Assembly: GCF_000577615.1 (NCBI RefSeq)
Contig: NZ_CBXX010000028.1
Coordinates: forward strand, 1-63,350
Reading direction: 5' to 3'
DNA length: 63,350 nucleotides
From: Herbaspirillum sp. RV1423
GTDB taxonomy: Bacteria > Pseudomonadota > Gammaproteobacteria > Burkholderiales > Burkholderiaceae_D
Position numbers and translations under genes: made by a program. This document shows positions 46,618 to 57,621 of this stretch, one piece after another. Each line of letters opens with the position of its first letter. Within the stretch, counting starts at the first letter, position 1. The notes under the pieces are model-generated. The model worked only from the letters and a program-made list of their open reading frames with translations, was not told the origin of the DNA and ran no database searches.

Positions 46618-47343
46618 TCATTGTTCGATCACGGCATTGCTGTAGATTTCCTGCACGTCGTCGAGGTTTTCCAGGGCGTCGAGCAGTTTTTGCATCTTGA
46701 CGGCGTCGTCGCCGGTGAAGACGGTTTCGGTGGCTGGCTTCATGATGATTTCAGCCATTTCGGCCTTGAAGCCGGCTTTTTCCATCGCTGCCTTGACGTT
46801 GGCGAAATCGTTGGGCGGCGTCAGCACTTCGATGCCGCCTTCGTCGTCGGTGATGACGTCGTCGGCGCCGGCTTCGAGCGCGGCTTCCATGACGGCGTCT
46901 TCATCCGTGCCCGGCGCGTACAACAACTGGCCGCAATGCTTGAACATGAACGACACCGAACCTTCGGTGCCCATGTTGCCGCCGAATTTGGAAAACGCGT
47001 GGCGCACTTCGGCCACGGTGCGGATGCGGTTGTCGGTCATGCAATCGACGATGATGGCCGCGCCGTTGATGCCGTAGCCTTCGTAGCGGACCTCTTCGTA
47101 GTTGACGCCGTCCAGGGTGCCGGTGCCGCGCTGGATGGCGCGGGTGACGTTGTCCTTGGGCATGTTGGCGTCGGCGGCCTTGTCGATCGCCAGGCGCAGG
47201 CGCGGGTTGGCGTCCGGATCGCCGCCGCCCATGCGGGCCGCGACGGTGATTTCCTTGATCAGGCGCGTCCAGATCTTGCCGCGCTTTTCGTCCTGACGGC
47301 CTTTACGATGCTGAATATTGGCCCATTTGCTGTGTCCAGCCAT
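46618..47343 (-). CDS. yebC: YebC/PmpR-family protein
   Basis: This 241-aa protein begins [23 protein letters not shown] and has the family [13 protein letters not shown] segment. The start at 47343 is fixed by this conserved N-terminus; the open frame to 47412 is upstream of it. YebC proteins act as transcription regulators or as ribosome factors at polyproline-type stalls. It is divergent from the HerA-like gene. Confidence 0.96.
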   Translation of the reverse strand: MAGHSKWANIQHRKGRQDEKRGKIWTRLIKEITVAARMGGGDPDANPRLRLAIDKAADANMPKDNVTRAIQRGTGTLDGVNYEEVRYEGYGINGAAIIVDCMTDNRIRTVAEVRHAFSKFGGNMGTEGSVSFMFKHCGQLLYAPGTDEDAVMEAALEAGADDVITDDEGGIEVLTPPNDFANVKAAMEKAGFKAEMAEIIMKPATETVFTGDDAVKMQKLLDALENLDDVQEIYSNAVIEQ

Positions 47344-47511
47344 GATGAATCTTTCCTGCCTTGATGGAACGCGCTTCGCCCGGATGGTTGCGAAAGTCAC
47401 TGAAATTCGCAAATTGACGAAGGGGGTTCTAGTTATAATCGACCGAGAATTTTACCATATCGTCCGACCCCCAAGCCCACCAGCGGGCCTTCCTTTTATC
47501 GATTTCCTATT

Positions 47512-49026
47512 ATGATCAATCCACTTTCCATCGCCAAGAATCAGACTCAGGAACTGGTCCTGCTGCCCAATCTGGTCAACCGCCACGGTTGCATCACCGG
47601 CGCCACCGGCACCGGCAAGACCGTCACTTTGCAAGTGGTGGCGCAGGCGCTGTCCGATATCGGCGTGCCGGTGTTCATGGCCGACGTCAAAGGCGACCTG
47701 TCGGGTTTGTCCAAGGCAGGCGCGCTGTCGGCCAAGGGCAAGGAGCGCCTGGCCACGCTGGGCCTGGACGAGCCGTCCTGGGAAGCGCTGCCGGTGACGT
47801 TCTGGGACGTCTTCGGCGAAAAAGGCCATCCGGTGCGCGCGACGATTTCCGACATGGGGCCGCTGATGATCGCGCGCATGCTGAACCTGAACGACACCCA
47901 GGAAGGCGTGCTGCAACTGGTGTTCAAGATTGCCGACGACAACGGCCTGTTGCTGCTCGACACCAAGGACCTGCGCGCCATGCTGCAGCACGTCGGCGAC
48001 AATGCGGCGACCTTCAAGACCGAATACGGCAACATTTCCGCCGCCAGCATCGGCGCCATCCAGCGCGGCCTGATCGGCATCGAGGAGCAGGGCGGCGACA
48101 AGTTCTTCGGCGAGCCGATGCTCAATATCGAAGACTGGATGCAGACCGACGCCAAAGGCAAGGGCGTGATCAACATCCTTGCCGCCGACAAGCTGCTCAA
48201 TGCGCCGCGTCTGTATTCCACCTTCCTGCTGTGGATGCTGTCGGAACTGTTCGAGCACCTGCCCGAAGTCGGCGACCTCGACAAGCCCAAACTGGTGTTC
48301 TTTTTCGACGAGGCGCATCTGCTGTTCGACGAAGCGCCCAAGCCGCTGCTGCAAAAGATCGAGCAGGTGGTGCGCCTGATCCGTTCCAAGGGCGTCGGCG
48401 TATTCTTCGTCACGCAAAATCCGCTGGATATTCCCGATACCGTGCTCGGCCAGCTCGGCAACCGTGTACAGCACGCCTTGCGCGCCTACACGCCGCGCGA
48501 TCAGAAGGCGGTGCAGGCCGCCGCCGAAACCTTCCGCGCCAATCCGCAGTTGGATACCGCGACGGCGATCACCGAACTCGGGGTGGGCGAAGCGCTGGTG
48601 TCTTTCCTCGACGAGAAGGGCCGTCCGAACGTGGTCGAGCGCGCCTACATCCTGATGCCGGGCTCGCAGATCGGGCCGATCACCGACGACGAGCGCAAGG
48701 CCTTCATCGCGGCGTCGGTGGTGGCCGGCGTTTACGAAAAAGTCGTCGACCGCGAATCCGCTTATGAAAAACTCAAGGGCCGCGCCGCCCGGCAACCGGA
48801 CGGCGCGCCTGCCACCGTGCCGGCCGGCCCCGCGTCTTCCGGCGGCGGCCTGGGGGATCTGCTCAAGGACGCCGCCGGCGGTATTTTTGGCAACAGCGCA
48901 GGCGGCAATAGCCGTCGCGAATCGCCGGTCGAAGCCATGGTCAAATCCGCAGCGCGCAGCATCGGCTCGCAAGTCGGCCGTGAAATCATCCGCGGCGTGC
49001 TGGGATCCCTGCTCAAGAAACGCTGA
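47512..49026 (+). CDS. HerA-like ATPase, DUF853 (YjgR) family
   Basis: This 504-aa P-loop ATPase has Walker A GATGTGKT (about residues 29-36), Walker B-like [12 protein letters not shown] and a conserved sensor region [13 protein letters not shown]. It matches the DUF853 / YjgR proteins, which form hexamer-type ATPases of unknown substrate. The C-terminus is Gly/Ala/Pro-rich and likely disordered. The next gene starts four bases after its stop. Confidence 0.9.
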   Translation: MINPLSIAKNQTQELVLLPNLVNRHGCITGATGTGKTVTLQVVAQALSDIGVPVFMADVKGDLSGLSKAGALSAKGKERLATLGLDEPSWEALPVTFWDVFGEKGHPVRATISDMGPLMIARMLNLNDTQEGVLQLVFKIADDNGLLLLDTKDLRAMLQHVGDNAATFKTEYGNISAASIGAIQRGLIGIEEQGGDKFFGEPMLNIEDWMQTDAKGKGVINILAADKLLNAPRLYSTFLLWMLSELFEHLPEVGDLDKPKLVFFFDEAHLLFDEAPKPLLQKIEQVVRLIRSKGVGVFFVTQNPLDIPDTVLGQLGNRVQHALRAYTPRDQKAVQAAAETFRANPQLDTATAITELGVGEALVSFLDEKGRPNVVERAYILMPGSQIGPITDDERKAFIAASVVAGVYEKVVDRESAYEKLKGRAARQPDGAPATVPAGPASSGGGLGDLLKDAAGGIFGNSAGGNSRRESPVEAMVKSAARSIGSQVGREIIRGVLGSLLKKR

Positions 49027-49029
49027 TCG

Positions 49030-51528
49030 ATGGCGGCATCCGGGGATCGCTCCTCAGACCGGCCGTCTGAAGTGCCGGGCCGCTTTCGTCCGCGCCTGAC
49101 GCTGCATACGCTCACGCGCGGCGACGGCGTGCTCGGCTTGCGTCCGGGCGGCCTGTTCGGTCCGCGCGGCGGCAACGTCACGGTCGCGCAAGTCGACTGG
49201 ACCTATCAGGCCGGAGCAGGCCTGCGGTGGGAAACCGCCGCGCAAACCAGCCTCATGGACCAAAGTGCCGCCGCCACGCAACTCCTGTTCGATCCGCAAG
49301 GACGGCAAGTCGTCATGCGCCGCGACCTGCACGCCGAAGCCGATGCGCTTGAAGCCATCCAGGCCGTCGGTCTGCTGCCGTTGCCGCCGGATGCGCTGCA
49401 ATGGCGCGCGGCGGAGATGGCGACGCTGCATGAGCCGCTGTGGTCGCTGCTGCTGGAAAACGGTTTCGGCGATTTCTGGGCCGACCGGGTGCCGGAACTG
49501 CAACAGCAGGGCTGGCAGATCGTCGTGCGTCCCGGTTTCGCGCACGAAAGCGTGCCGGTCGAAGCCTGGCGCCTGATCGTCAGTCCCGAATCCGGGGCGG
49601 TGCTGGGCAAGGAAGTGGCGAGCGCCTTGCAGCAGGGGCGCAACATGGTCATCGGCGATATCGGCGGACCCGGGCGCGCGGCCTGGTGGCTGCTGACCAT
49701 GGGCATCGAGATCGACGGGCAATTCTTCGACCTGGCGCCGATGCTGGCCGACCTGTTGCGACGCGATGCGCGCTGGGCGGACCTGGCCAAGATCGCCGCG
49801 ATCGACGACCTTGCCCTCATCTCGCTGCGCGCGCCCGGCGGCAAGCGCGTCGATGCCCCGGCCGCGCCGCTCAAGATCATCGTTGCCGCCATGCTCGACT
49901 TGCTGGCCGATCCGCGCCGCAAGGACGGCGTGCTGCGCCTGTCGTCATGGGACGCCGGCCGTCTCGAAGACATGTGCCTGCGCCTCGGCGCAAGCGAGGC
50001 GATGTGCGGCGGCGCTCTGCATCTCGATGCCGATGCCGGCTTGCGCGCGCTGGCGCAGCGTCTGCGCAATGCCGGCGAACCGCCGCCGGTGGCGCCGCCT
50101 GCGGGACTGGGCGTGACCTTGCGTCCGTATCAGTTGCATGGCGTGGCCTGGCTGCAATATCTGCGCGAACATAATCTCGCCGGCATCCTGGCCGATGACA
50201 TGGGGCTGGGCAAGACTGCGCAGATGCTGGCGCATATCCTCATCGAAAAACAGGCCGGCCGGCTCGACTGCCCGGCGCTGGTGGTGTTGCCGACTTCGCT
50301 GGTGTTCAACTGGCAGGCCGAGGCGAAACGCATGGCGCCCGGCTTGCGCGTGCTGGCCCTGCAAGGACCGGAGCGTGAAGACGACTTCGCCGCGATGGCC
50401 GGCCATGACATCGTTCTCACCACCTATCCGTTGGTGTGGCGCGACCTCGACGCGCTGATGCGCCAGCAGTTCCACCTGCTGATCCTCGATGAAGCGCAGA
50501 CCGTCAAGAATGCCTTGGCGCGCAGCGCCGGCGCGGTGCGTCGCCTGCGCGCGCGGCATCGCGTGTGCATGACCGGCACGCCGATGGAAAATCATCTCGG
50601 CGAATTGTGGACGCAGTTCCATTTCCTGATGCCGGGTTTCCTGGGCGATGCGACCACCTTCGCGCGCCTGTGGCGCAAGCCCATCGAAGAAAACGGCGAC
50701 GCCCTGCGCGCGCAGTTGCTGGCGGCGCGGGTGCGTCCTTTCATCCTGCGCCGCCGCAAGGAAAACGTCGCCGCCGAGTTGCCCGCGCGGACCGTCGCGG
50801 TCAAATTGCTGCGGCTGCAGGGCGTGCAGCGCGATCTGTATGAAAGCGTGCGCGTGGCGGCCGACAAGCAGGTGCGCCGGGCGCTGGATCGGCGCGGCTT
50901 CACCGGCTCGCAGATCACCATCATGGATGCCTTGCTCAAGCTGCGCCAGGTTTGCTGCGACCCGCTGCTTCTGAAGGGCGACAAGGCATCCAAGACCATC
51001 GAGCGCGCCAAGATGGAAATGTTGCGCGACATGTTGCCCTCGCTGGCGGCGGAAGGCCGCCGCATCTTGGTGTTTTCGCAGTTCACCGAAATGCTCGATC
51101 TGATCGAAACCGAACTCGACGCCCTGCAATTGCCGTGGCTGTCGCTGACCGGCAAGACGCCGTCGGCGCGGCGCGGGGACGTGGTGGCGCAATTCCAGCG
51201 CAAGGACGTTCCCATCCTGCTGGTCAGTCTCAAGGCCGGCGGCATCGGCCTCAACCTGACCGCGGCCGACACCGTGATCCTGATCGACCCGTGGTGGAAT
51301 CCCGCCGTGGAAGAGCAGGCCATCGCGCGCGCCCATCGGATCGGGCAGGAGCAGGCGGTGCTGGTCTACAAGCTGATCGTCGAAGGCAGCATCGAAGAGC
51401 GCATTCTCGAACTCCAGGAGCGTAAGTCGGTGCTGGCCGAAGGCGTGCTGGGCAGCGACCGGGCGATTGCGCCCAAATTCGGCGCCGCCGAGTTGAACGC
51501 GTTGATTGCGCCGTTGAGCGCGGCATAG
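49030..51528 (+). CDS. SNF2-family DEAD/DEAH-box helicase
   Basis: This 832-aa ATPase has an N-terminal region of about 350 residues of unknown fold, then the SNF2 core: ADDMGLGKTAQ (Walker A), LILDEAQ (motif II), MTGTPMENH, and C-lobe motifs VFSQFTEML, LKAGGIGLNLT and ARAHRIGQ. Bacterial SNF2 proteins of this type remodel DNA-protein complexes or RNA polymerase (RapA-like). The gene is closely spaced after the HerA-like gene, so they may be co-expressed. Confidence 0.9.
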   Translation: MAASGDRSSDRPSEVPGRFRPRLTLHTLTRGDGVLGLRPGGLFGPRGGNVTVAQVDWTYQAGAGLRWETAAQTSLMDQSAAATQLLFDPQGRQVVMRRDLHAEADALEAIQAVGLLPLPPDALQWRAAEMATLHEPLWSLLLENGFGDFWADRVPELQQQGWQIVVRPGFAHESVPVEAWRLIVSPESGAVLGKEVASALQQGRNMVIGDIGGPGRAAWWLLTMGIEIDGQFFDLAPMLADLLRRDARWADLAKIAAIDDLALISLRAPGGKRVDAPAAPLKIIVAAMLDLLADPRRKDGVLRLSSWDAGRLEDMCLRLGASEAMCGGALHLDADAGLRALAQRLRNAGEPPPVAPPAGLGVTLRPYQLHGVAWLQYLREHNLAGILADDMGLGKTAQMLAHILIEKQAGRLDCPALVVLPTSLVFNWQAEAKRMAPGLRVLALQGPEREDDFAAMAGHDIVLTTYPLVWRDLDALMRQQFHLLILDEAQTVKNALARSAGAVRRLRARHRVCMTGTPMENHLGELWTQFHFLMPGFLGDATTFARLWRKPIEENGDALRAQLLAARVRPFILRRRKENVAAELPARTVAVKLLRLQGVQRDLYESVRVAADKQVRRALDRRGFTGSQITIMDALLKLRQVCCDPLLLKGDKASKTIERAKMEMLRDMLPSLAAEGRRILVFSQFTEMLDLIETELDALQLPWLSLTGKTPSARRGDVVAQFQRKDVPILLVSLKAGGIGLNLTAADTVILIDPWWNPAVEEQAIARAHRIGQEQAVLVYKLIVEGSIEERILELQERKSVLAEGVLGSDRAIAPKFGAAELNALIAPLSAA

Positions 51529-51566
51529 CTTCGGCACGCTATGCCGGGAGCGTTTACAATCATGCG

Positions 51567-52484
51567 ATGTCTTCCGCCACACTCTCCCCCAATCTTTCCA
51601 AACGCCAGGCCTACCTCGGCGGTTTGCTGATCGCTGTCGTCGGCGCCGTTTTCTTTTCCGCCAAGGCCATCGTTGCCAAGCTGATGTATCGCTATCACGT
51701 CGATGCCGTCATGGTGATCAGCTTGCGCATGATGTTTTCGTTCCCGATGTTCGCCGTCGTGGCGGTCTGGCAGGCGCGCAACTCGCCGCCGCTGGCCTCG
51801 CGCGATTATGCGAAGATCGTCTTTCTCGGCCTGATCGGCTACTACCTGTCGAGCTTCCTCGACTTCCTCGGCCTGCAATACATCTCGGCCGGGTTGGAGC
51901 GGCTGATCCTGTTCCTGACGCCGTCGTTCGTGCTGCTGATTTCCTTCACGTTCTTCAAGCGCAAGGTCAGCCTGGTGGAATGGGGCGCGCTGCTGGTGTC
52001 CTATCTGGGCACCGCGCTGGTGCTGCAGCACGACATCAACGCCGGCGGCGGCAACGTTGTGCTCGGCAGCACGCTGGTGCTGGGCGCGGCGATGTCCTAT
52101 GCCTTGTACCTGATCTTCTCCGGCGAGCTGGTGCGCCGCGTCGGCGCGATGCGGCTGGTGGCGTACGCCATGTGCGTATCGTCGGTCGCCTGCATCCTGC
52201 AGTTCTTCATCCTGCGCCCGGCCTCCGCTCTGGTGCAGCCGATCGAGGTGTATCAGTTGTCGCTGATCAATGCGGTGTTCTGCACGGTGTTGCCGGTGTT
52301 CCTGACCATGATCGCGGTGGCCCGCATCGGCGCGCCCAGTGCCGCGCAGGCCGGACTGGTGGGGCCGGTGTCGACGCTGTTTCTCGGCGCCATATTGCTG
52401 GACGAACCGATCACGGCGATCCAGTTGATCGGCACGGCGCTGGTGCTGTCGGGAATTTATTTGCTGTCGCGTAAAAAAACTTAG
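51567..52484 (+). CDS. EamA-family (DMT) transporter
   Basis: This 305-aa protein has ten predicted membrane segments in two EamA repeats (FSAKAIVAKLMYRYHVDAVMVISLRMMFSF in the first; LGAAMSYALYLIFSGELVRRVGAMRLVAYAMCV in the second). It probably exports or imports a small metabolite; the substrate cannot be told. It lies 38 bp after the helicase gene. Confidence 0.9.
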   Translation: MSSATLSPNLSKRQAYLGGLLIAVVGAVFFSAKAIVAKLMYRYHVDAVMVISLRMMFSFPMFAVVAVWQARNSPPLASRDYAKIVFLGLIGYYLSSFLDFLGLQYISAGLERLILFLTPSFVLLISFTFFKRKVSLVEWGALLVSYLGTALVLQHDINAGGGNVVLGSTLVLGAAMSYALYLIFSGELVRRVGAMRLVAYAMCVSSVACILQFFILRPASALVQPIEVYQLSLINAVFCTVLPVFLTMIAVARIGAPSAAQAGLVGPVSTLFLGAILLDEPITAIQLIGTALVLSGIYLLSRKKT

Positions 52485-52512
52485 CCTTTCAATCGCCATC
52501 CAGGAGACCGAA

Positions 52513-53487
52513 ATGACAAAAGCAATCAGAATGTTCAAGACCGGCGGACCGGAAGTCATGGAATATGTCGATGTCGAAGTCGGCGATCCCGGCCCCGGCG
52601 AAGTCCGTATCCGCCACGCCGCCTGCGGCCTGAATTTCATCGACGTCTATTTCCGCTCCGGCCTGTATCCGCAGCCGCTGCCGAACGGCCTCGGCCAGGA
52701 AGCCGCCGGCACCATCGAAGCCGTCGGCGCCGGCGTGACCGACTTCAAGGCCGGCGATCGCGTCGCCTATGCCGGCCGTCCCAACGGCGCTTATGCGGAA
52801 GCGCGCGTGATGCCGGCCGACATTCTGGTCAAGCTGCCCGATTCGATCAGCTTCGACACGGCAGCCGCCATGATGCTGCAAGGCATGACGGTGCAATACC
52901 TGCTGCGCCAGACCTATCCGCTCAAGGGCGGCGAGACCATCCTGTTGCACGCCGCCGCCGGCGGTATCGGCCTGATCGCCTGCCAATGGGCCAAGGCGCT
53001 GGGCGTGACCGTGATCGGCACCGTCAGCACGGAAGAGAAAGCCGCGCTGGCCAAGGCTGCGGGCTGCACTCACGTGATCAATTACAAGACCGAGAATTTT
53101 GTCGAACGCGTCAAGGAACTCACCGGCGGCAAAGGCGTGCCGGTGGTGTACGACTCGATCGGCAAGGATACCTTCATCGGTTCGCTCGACTGCCTGTCGC
53201 CGCGCGGCATGATGGTCAGCTTCGGCAACGCGTCGGGCCCGGTGACGCCGTTCGGCGTGAATGAACTGGCTTCGCGCGGCTCGCTGTTCCTGACGCGGCC
53301 GTCGCTGGGCAACTACGTCGCCACGCGCGAGGCGCTCAATGCCACGGCCGGCGACCTGTTCGCCATGGTCGAGAGCAAGAAGGTCAACATCGACATCAAC
53401 CAGCGCTACGCCCTGAAGGATGTCGCCCAGGCGCACCGCGATCTGGAAGACCGCAAGACCACCGGCTCCACCATCTTGATTCCTTGA
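52513..53487 (+). CDS. Zinc-independent quinone oxidoreductase (MDR superfamily)
   Basis: This 324-aa protein has the QOR-type N-terminal GroES-like domain (GLNFIDVYFRSGLYPQPLPNGLGQEAAG) and the NADPH-binding HAAAGGIGLIACQWAKALG. The zinc-binding Cys of alcohol dehydrogenases is absent. It reduces quinones with NADPH in the cytoplasm. AGGAGA precedes the start. Confidence 0.94.
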   Translation: MTKAIRMFKTGGPEVMEYVDVEVGDPGPGEVRIRHAACGLNFIDVYFRSGLYPQPLPNGLGQEAAGTIEAVGAGVTDFKAGDRVAYAGRPNGAYAEARVMPADILVKLPDSISFDTAAAMMLQGMTVQYLLRQTYPLKGGETILLHAAAGGIGLIACQWAKALGVTVIGTVSTEEKAALAKAAGCTHVINYKTENFVERVKELTGGKGVPVVYDSIGKDTFIGSLDCLSPRGMMVSFGNASGPVTPFGVNELASRGSLFLTRPSLGNYVATREALNATAGDLFAMVESKKVNIDINQRYALKDVAQAHRDLEDRKTTGSTILIP

Positions 53488-53501
53488 ACAAGCGAGCGAC
53501 C

Positions 53502-53663
53502 GTGAATAACTCCGACTCCGGTGAAAATCCGATGAATCATCCCGACGAGCAGCCTGCCGGCGTTGACGGCACGCCCAAGTTCGGCCGGCTGCTGCTGGTC
53601 CTGATCCTGGCCGTACTGATCATCGTCGCCATTACCTTCGGCAGCGAAGCGTTCTATTCCTGA
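53502..53663 (+). CDS. Small single-pass membrane protein
   Basis: A 53-codon frame opens with GTG at 53502 (an internal ATG at 53532 is an alternative start). It encodes a polar N-terminus and one membrane segment (LLLVLILAVLIIVAITFG), then GSEAFYS. It begins 14 bp after the quinone reductase stop in the same direction and may be co-transcribed. Coding is supported by composition and by the membrane segment; no family is recognised. Confidence 0.5.
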   Translation: MNNSDSGENPMNHPDEQPAGVDGTPKFGRLLLVLILAVLIIVAITFGSEAFYS

Positions 53664-53829
53664 ACCGCGACAGTCCTTCACGGCCCGTTTCGGCCGACCG
53701 GCCGGGATCGGGCGGCGGGCACAGTTACAAAAGATATCAATTTCCTCACTTCAGAGCGTATTGTTGATTGTCATCAAGGCAACATGGCGACATTTAATCA
53801 AGATGGGACATTCTGAGTAGGGGGGAGTT

Positions 53830-54007
53830 ATGTCAAACGCATTGTGGAAACGCATTTGCTTGCCCGCGTTCCCGGCTTGTCTGCTGATTGCCGTCTTCAG
53901 TGCGGCAAGCGCTGAAACCGGCGTGACCGAATAGAGCATCTTGCTCGGCCAGTCTCAGCTACGTCGACATCACCGCCATCGTGCACGATGAAAAACTGAT
54001 CAACTAG
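53830..54007 (+). pseudogene. Fossil of a LivK-type periplasmic binding protein
   Basis: After GGGGGAG, an ATG at 53830 opens a signal-peptide-like sequence (MSNALWKRICLPAFPACLLI...SAASA) followed by ETGVTE*SILLGQS, the canonical first strand of LivK-type binding proteins broken by TAG at 53932. A short way on, in another frame, comes SYVDITAIVHDEKLIN*, which fits the last strand of such proteins. Only the two ends of a gene of roughly 1.1 kb remain, so an internal deletion is likely. It lies between the small membrane ORF and the convergent DUF4136 gene, whose 3' end it overlaps. Confidence 0.55.
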
Positions 54008-54659
54008 GGTTGGCCGGTGCCGCTGGCGCAACTGTTGCGGACGCCTTCGGCTTGTCCAGCTTCAGCTCGACGTGGCGCGACACGCCGCTGGGGCCGGGGA
54101 AATCCGAAAACGCGCTGCGCACCATGTAAGGCATGGCCATCGGCAACGTCGCTTCGCGGCCTTCGCTGTCGACCGTGACTTCATACAGCTTCTGGTCGTT
54201 GTCGGCGCGCGTGATGGTCAGGTACAGGCGACGCTGCAATACCGGGAAAGTCGTGGTCTGCATCGGCGGCGACCAGAACGGATCGTAGAACGGTCCCGGT
54301 CCCCACGGCCCCCACGAACGATGCCAGCCCGGACCGTACCAGAACGGATCGTAAGCCGGCTCGGTCACCACCACGGTGCCGGCCTGCATGCCGTAGCTGA
54401 ATGCGACCTTCAGTCTCGCGGTTTTGGCGCTCACGGCGTCGGCAAAGCCCAGGCGCAGCAATTCTGCGCGGATCAGTTGCTCGTAGTTGCGATATTCGAG
54501 GCTGCCTTCCTGGTCTCTGGTCGGCGTAAAGACGAAGGACTTGTCCTTCAGGTCGGCAGGCCAGGCGTGGAAAGCGGTAACGTCGCTGCTGATGGTGCTG
54601 GCGCATCCCGCAAGAAGGATGGTGCATGCGGCGAAGATGATGCCGAGCAAGCGTTTCAT
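54000..54659 (-). CDS. DUF4136 lipoprotein
   Basis: This 219-aa protein has a lipobox (LLAGC) after a signal peptide and the DUF4136 pattern: TAFHAWPADLKDKSFVF, YEQLIRAELLRLGFADAV, KVAFSYGM and a Gly/Trp/Pro-rich stretch (WYGPGWHRSWGPWGPGPFYDPFW). It is probably anchored in the outer membrane facing the periplasm. Function is not known. Confidence 0.88.
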   Translation of the reverse strand: MKRLLGIIFAACTILLAGCASTISSDVTAFHAWPADLKDKSFVFTPTRDQEGSLEYRNYEQLIRAELLRLGFADAVSAKTARLKVAFSYGMQAGTVVVTEPAYDPFWYGPGWHRSWGPWGPGPFYDPFWSPPMQTTTFPVLQRRLYLTITRADNDQKLYEVTVDSEGREATLPMAMPYMVRSAFSDFPGPSGVSRHVELKLDKPKASATVAPAAPANPS

Positions 54660-54872
54660 GATGTCTCCAGATGATCCGGCAGATCGATAAAAATAAATAA
54701 TAGGCTTCAGGCTTCGGTGAAATGCATCCGGCTATTACTCTCGCCGTTTTCTGCCTATCCCGGGGCCAGCAGCCGTTCTCGAAGGGTTCCAAATTAAATG
54801 GCAACAGGCCCTACGGTTGATTGGTAAAATCGTGTTTTGTTCCTATTGCTTCCTTTTTCCGGGATATCCTCC

Positions 54873-57563
54873 ATGCGCACCGATACGCCTCCGACGATTT
54901 ACCGCAAAGACTACGCCGCGCCGACCTATTTTGTCGACACTGTCGAAATGGGCTTCGATCTTGCGCCCGAACTGACTCGCGTTGCCACGCGCATCGTCAT
55001 GCAACGCAATCCGGCCGCCGCCGGCCGCGACATCGAATTGTACGGCGAAGAGCTTGAACTGGTGCAACTGCGCCTGAACGGCAACATACTGACCTCGCGT
55101 GACTATCGTGTGCAAGGCGGCATCCTGCGCATTCCCGGCGCGCCGGCCAAGGTCACGCTGGAAATTGAGACGACCACGCGCCCGCAGCGCAATACCTCGC
55201 TGATGGGTTTGTACGTTTCCAACGGCAATTTCTTCACCCAGTGCGAAGCCGAAGGTTTCCGCAAGATCACCTATTTCCCCGATCGTCCCGACGTGATGGG
55301 CAAGTACACCGTGATGCTGCGCGCCGACAAGAAGCAATATCCGGTGCTGCTGTCCAACGGCAACCTCGTCGAAGAGGGCGACCTCGGAGACGGCCGTCAC
55401 TACGCCAAATGGGAAGACCCGTTCAAGAAACCGTCCTATTTGTTCGCGCTGGTGGCCGGCAAGCTGGTCTGCCAGGAAGAGAAGTTCAGGCTCAAGTCGG
55501 GCCGCGAAGTCCTGCTGCAAGTGTGGGTGGAAGCAGGCAACCTCGACAAGACCCAGCACGCCATGGATTCGCTCAAGAACAGCATCCGCTGGGACGAAGA
55601 ACGCTTCGGCCTGGAGCTGGACCTGGACCGCTTCATGATCGTCGCCGTCGGCGATTTCAACATGGGCGCGATGGAAAACAAAGGGCTCAACATCTTCAAC
55701 ACCAAGTTCGTGCTGGCCAACCCGCGCATCGCGACCGATGTCGATTACGCCAATATCGAAGCCGTGGTCGGCCATGAATATTTCCACAACTGGACCGGCA
55801 ACCGCGTCACCTGCCGCGACTGGTTCCAGTTGTCGCTCAAGGAAGGCCTCACCGTCTTCCGCGACCAGGAGTTTTCCGCCGACATGATCGGCAGCGACAG
55901 CGGCCGCACGGTCAAGCGCATCGACGACGTGCGCGTGCTGCGCCAGGCGCAGTTTCCTGAAGACGCCGGTCCGATGGCGCATCCGGTGCGCCCAGACTCC
56001 TTCGTCGAGATCAATAATTTTTACACCGTCACCGTCTATGAAAAAGGCGCGGAAGTGGTGCGCATGTACCAGACCTTGCTCGGCCGCGAGGGCTTCCGCA
56101 AGGGCATGGACCTGTACTTCAAGCGCCATGACGGCCAGGCCGTGACCTGCGACGATTTCCGCGCGGCCATGGCCGACGCCAACCGGCGCGACCTCAAGCA
56201 ATTCGAGCGTTGGTACAGCCAGGCCGGCACGCCGCACGTCGCAGCGTCGATGCGTTACGATGCGAAGAACAAGACGGTGGAACTGACGCTGGAACAATCC
56301 TGTCCGCCGACGCCGGGCCAGAAGAAAAAGCTGCCGTTCCATATCCCCGTCGCCGTCGGCCTGCTCGACCGCAAGGGCAGGGACCTCGCGCTGATGCTGG
56401 CCGGCGAGAAGTCAGGGAAGCCGACTACGCGCGTGCTGGAACTGACGCAGGCAAAGCAGACCTTCACCTTCGTCAACGTCGCCGAGAAACCGGTGCCGTC
56501 GATCTTGCGCGGCTTCTCCGCGCCGGTGGTGCTGGAATATGAATACAGCGACGCCGAGCTGGCCTTCCTGATGGCGCACGACAGCGATCCGTTCAACCGT
56601 TGGGAAGCCGGCCAGCGCCTCGCCACGCGCCGCCTGCTCAACCTGACCATCGCGGTGCAGGCCGCGCGCCAGTCGGGACATGTGGTCTCGGTCGATGCCG
56701 TGCTCGGCAACCTGCAACACGACAATGCGCTGACCGACGCCTTGCGCGCGACGCTCAACGACGCCTCGCTCGACCCGGCCTTCCGCGAATTGGTGCTGAC
56801 CCTGCCGTCGGAAACCATGATCGCCGAGCAAATGGAAGTCATCGACCCGCAAGCCATCCACGCCGCGCGCCAGTTCCTGCGCCGCACGCTGGCCAAAGAG
56901 CTGCGCGCCGACTTGCTGAGCGTCTACAAGGCCAATCTGGCCGGCGGCGCCTACAGCCCCGATGCCGCGGCTTCCGGCAAGCGCGCGTTGAAGAACGTCG
57001 TGCTGTCCTACCTGGCTGAACTCGACGACGAGCAATCCCACGCGCTGGCGCAAAAGCAATGCGACGGCGCCAACAACATGACCGACCGCCTGGCTGCGCT
57101 CGCCGCGCTGACCAACAGCCGCGCCGCAGGCAAGGGCAAGGCGCTGCAAGCTTTCTACAGCGAGTTCGAGCAGGAGGCGCTGGTCATCGACAAGTGGTTT
57201 ACGCTGCAAGCCACCGCGCGCACCGCCGACGTCGAGACCGTACGCGCGCTGGCGCAACATCCGGCCTTCACCCTGAAGAACCCGAATCGGGCGCGCAGCC
57301 TGATTTTCAGCTTCTGCAACGGCAACCCGTCGGCCTTCCACGCGCTTGACGGCAGCGGCTACGCCTTCTGGGCCGAGCAAGTCATCGCGCTCAACGGCAG
57401 CAACCCGCAAGTTGCCGCCCGCCTGGCGCGCAGCCTGGACCGCTGGCGCAAGTACGCGCCGGCCCTGCAGGAAAGAATGCGCAACGCCTTGCAACAGGTC
57501 GCCGACACGCCCAAGCTGTCGCGCGACGTCGCAGAGGTGATCACCAAGGCGCTGGCGAACTGA
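54873..57563 (+). CDS. pepN: Aminopeptidase N
   Basis: This 896-aa M1 metallopeptidase has GAMENKGLN and the zinc site [20 protein letters not shown] with the following Glu in [11 protein letters not shown]. The length is normal for bacterial PepN. The start at 54873 ([14 protein letters not shown]) fits the family N-terminus. It trims N-terminal residues of peptides in the cytoplasm. Confidence 0.97.
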   Translation: MRTDTPPTIYRKDYAAPTYFVDTVEMGFDLAPELTRVATRIVMQRNPAAAGRDIELYGEELELVQLRLNGNILTSRDYRVQGGILRIPGAPAKVTLEIETTTRPQRNTSLMGLYVSNGNFFTQCEAEGFRKITYFPDRPDVMGKYTVMLRADKKQYPVLLSNGNLVEEGDLGDGRHYAKWEDPFKKPSYLFALVAGKLVCQEEKFRLKSGREVLLQVWVEAGNLDKTQHAMDSLKNSIRWDEERFGLELDLDRFMIVAVGDFNMGAMENKGLNIFNTKFVLANPRIATDVDYANIEAVVGHEYFHNWTGNRVTCRDWFQLSLKEGLTVFRDQEFSADMIGSDSGRTVKRIDDVRVLRQAQFPEDAGPMAHPVRPDSFVEINNFYTVTVYEKGAEVVRMYQTLLGREGFRKGMDLYFKRHDGQAVTCDDFRAAMADANRRDLKQFERWYSQAGTPHVAASMRYDAKNKTVELTLEQSCPPTPGQKKKLPFHIPVAVGLLDRKGRDLALMLAGEKSGKPTTRVLELTQAKQTFTFVNVAEKPVPSILRGFSAPVVLEYEYSDAELAFLMAHDSDPFNRWEAGQRLATRRLLNLTIAVQAARQSGHVVSVDAVLGNLQHDNALTDALRATLNDASLDPAFRELVLTLPSETMIAEQMEVIDPQAIHAARQFLRRTLAKELRADLLSVYKANLAGGAYSPDAAASGKRALKNVVLSYLAELDDEQSHALAQKQCDGANNMTDRLAALAALTNSRAAGKGKALQAFYSEFEQEALVIDKWFTLQATARTADVETVRALAQHPAFTLKNPNRARSLIFSFCNGNPSAFHALDGSGYAFWAEQVIALNGSNPQVAARLARSLDRWRKYAPALQERMRNALQQVADTPKLSRDVAEVITKALAN

Positions 57564-57621
57564 TCCGTCGCGCCATAATGGATTGCAAAGAATCGCGAAT
57601 CGTTTTTTTAGAAAGAGCATC

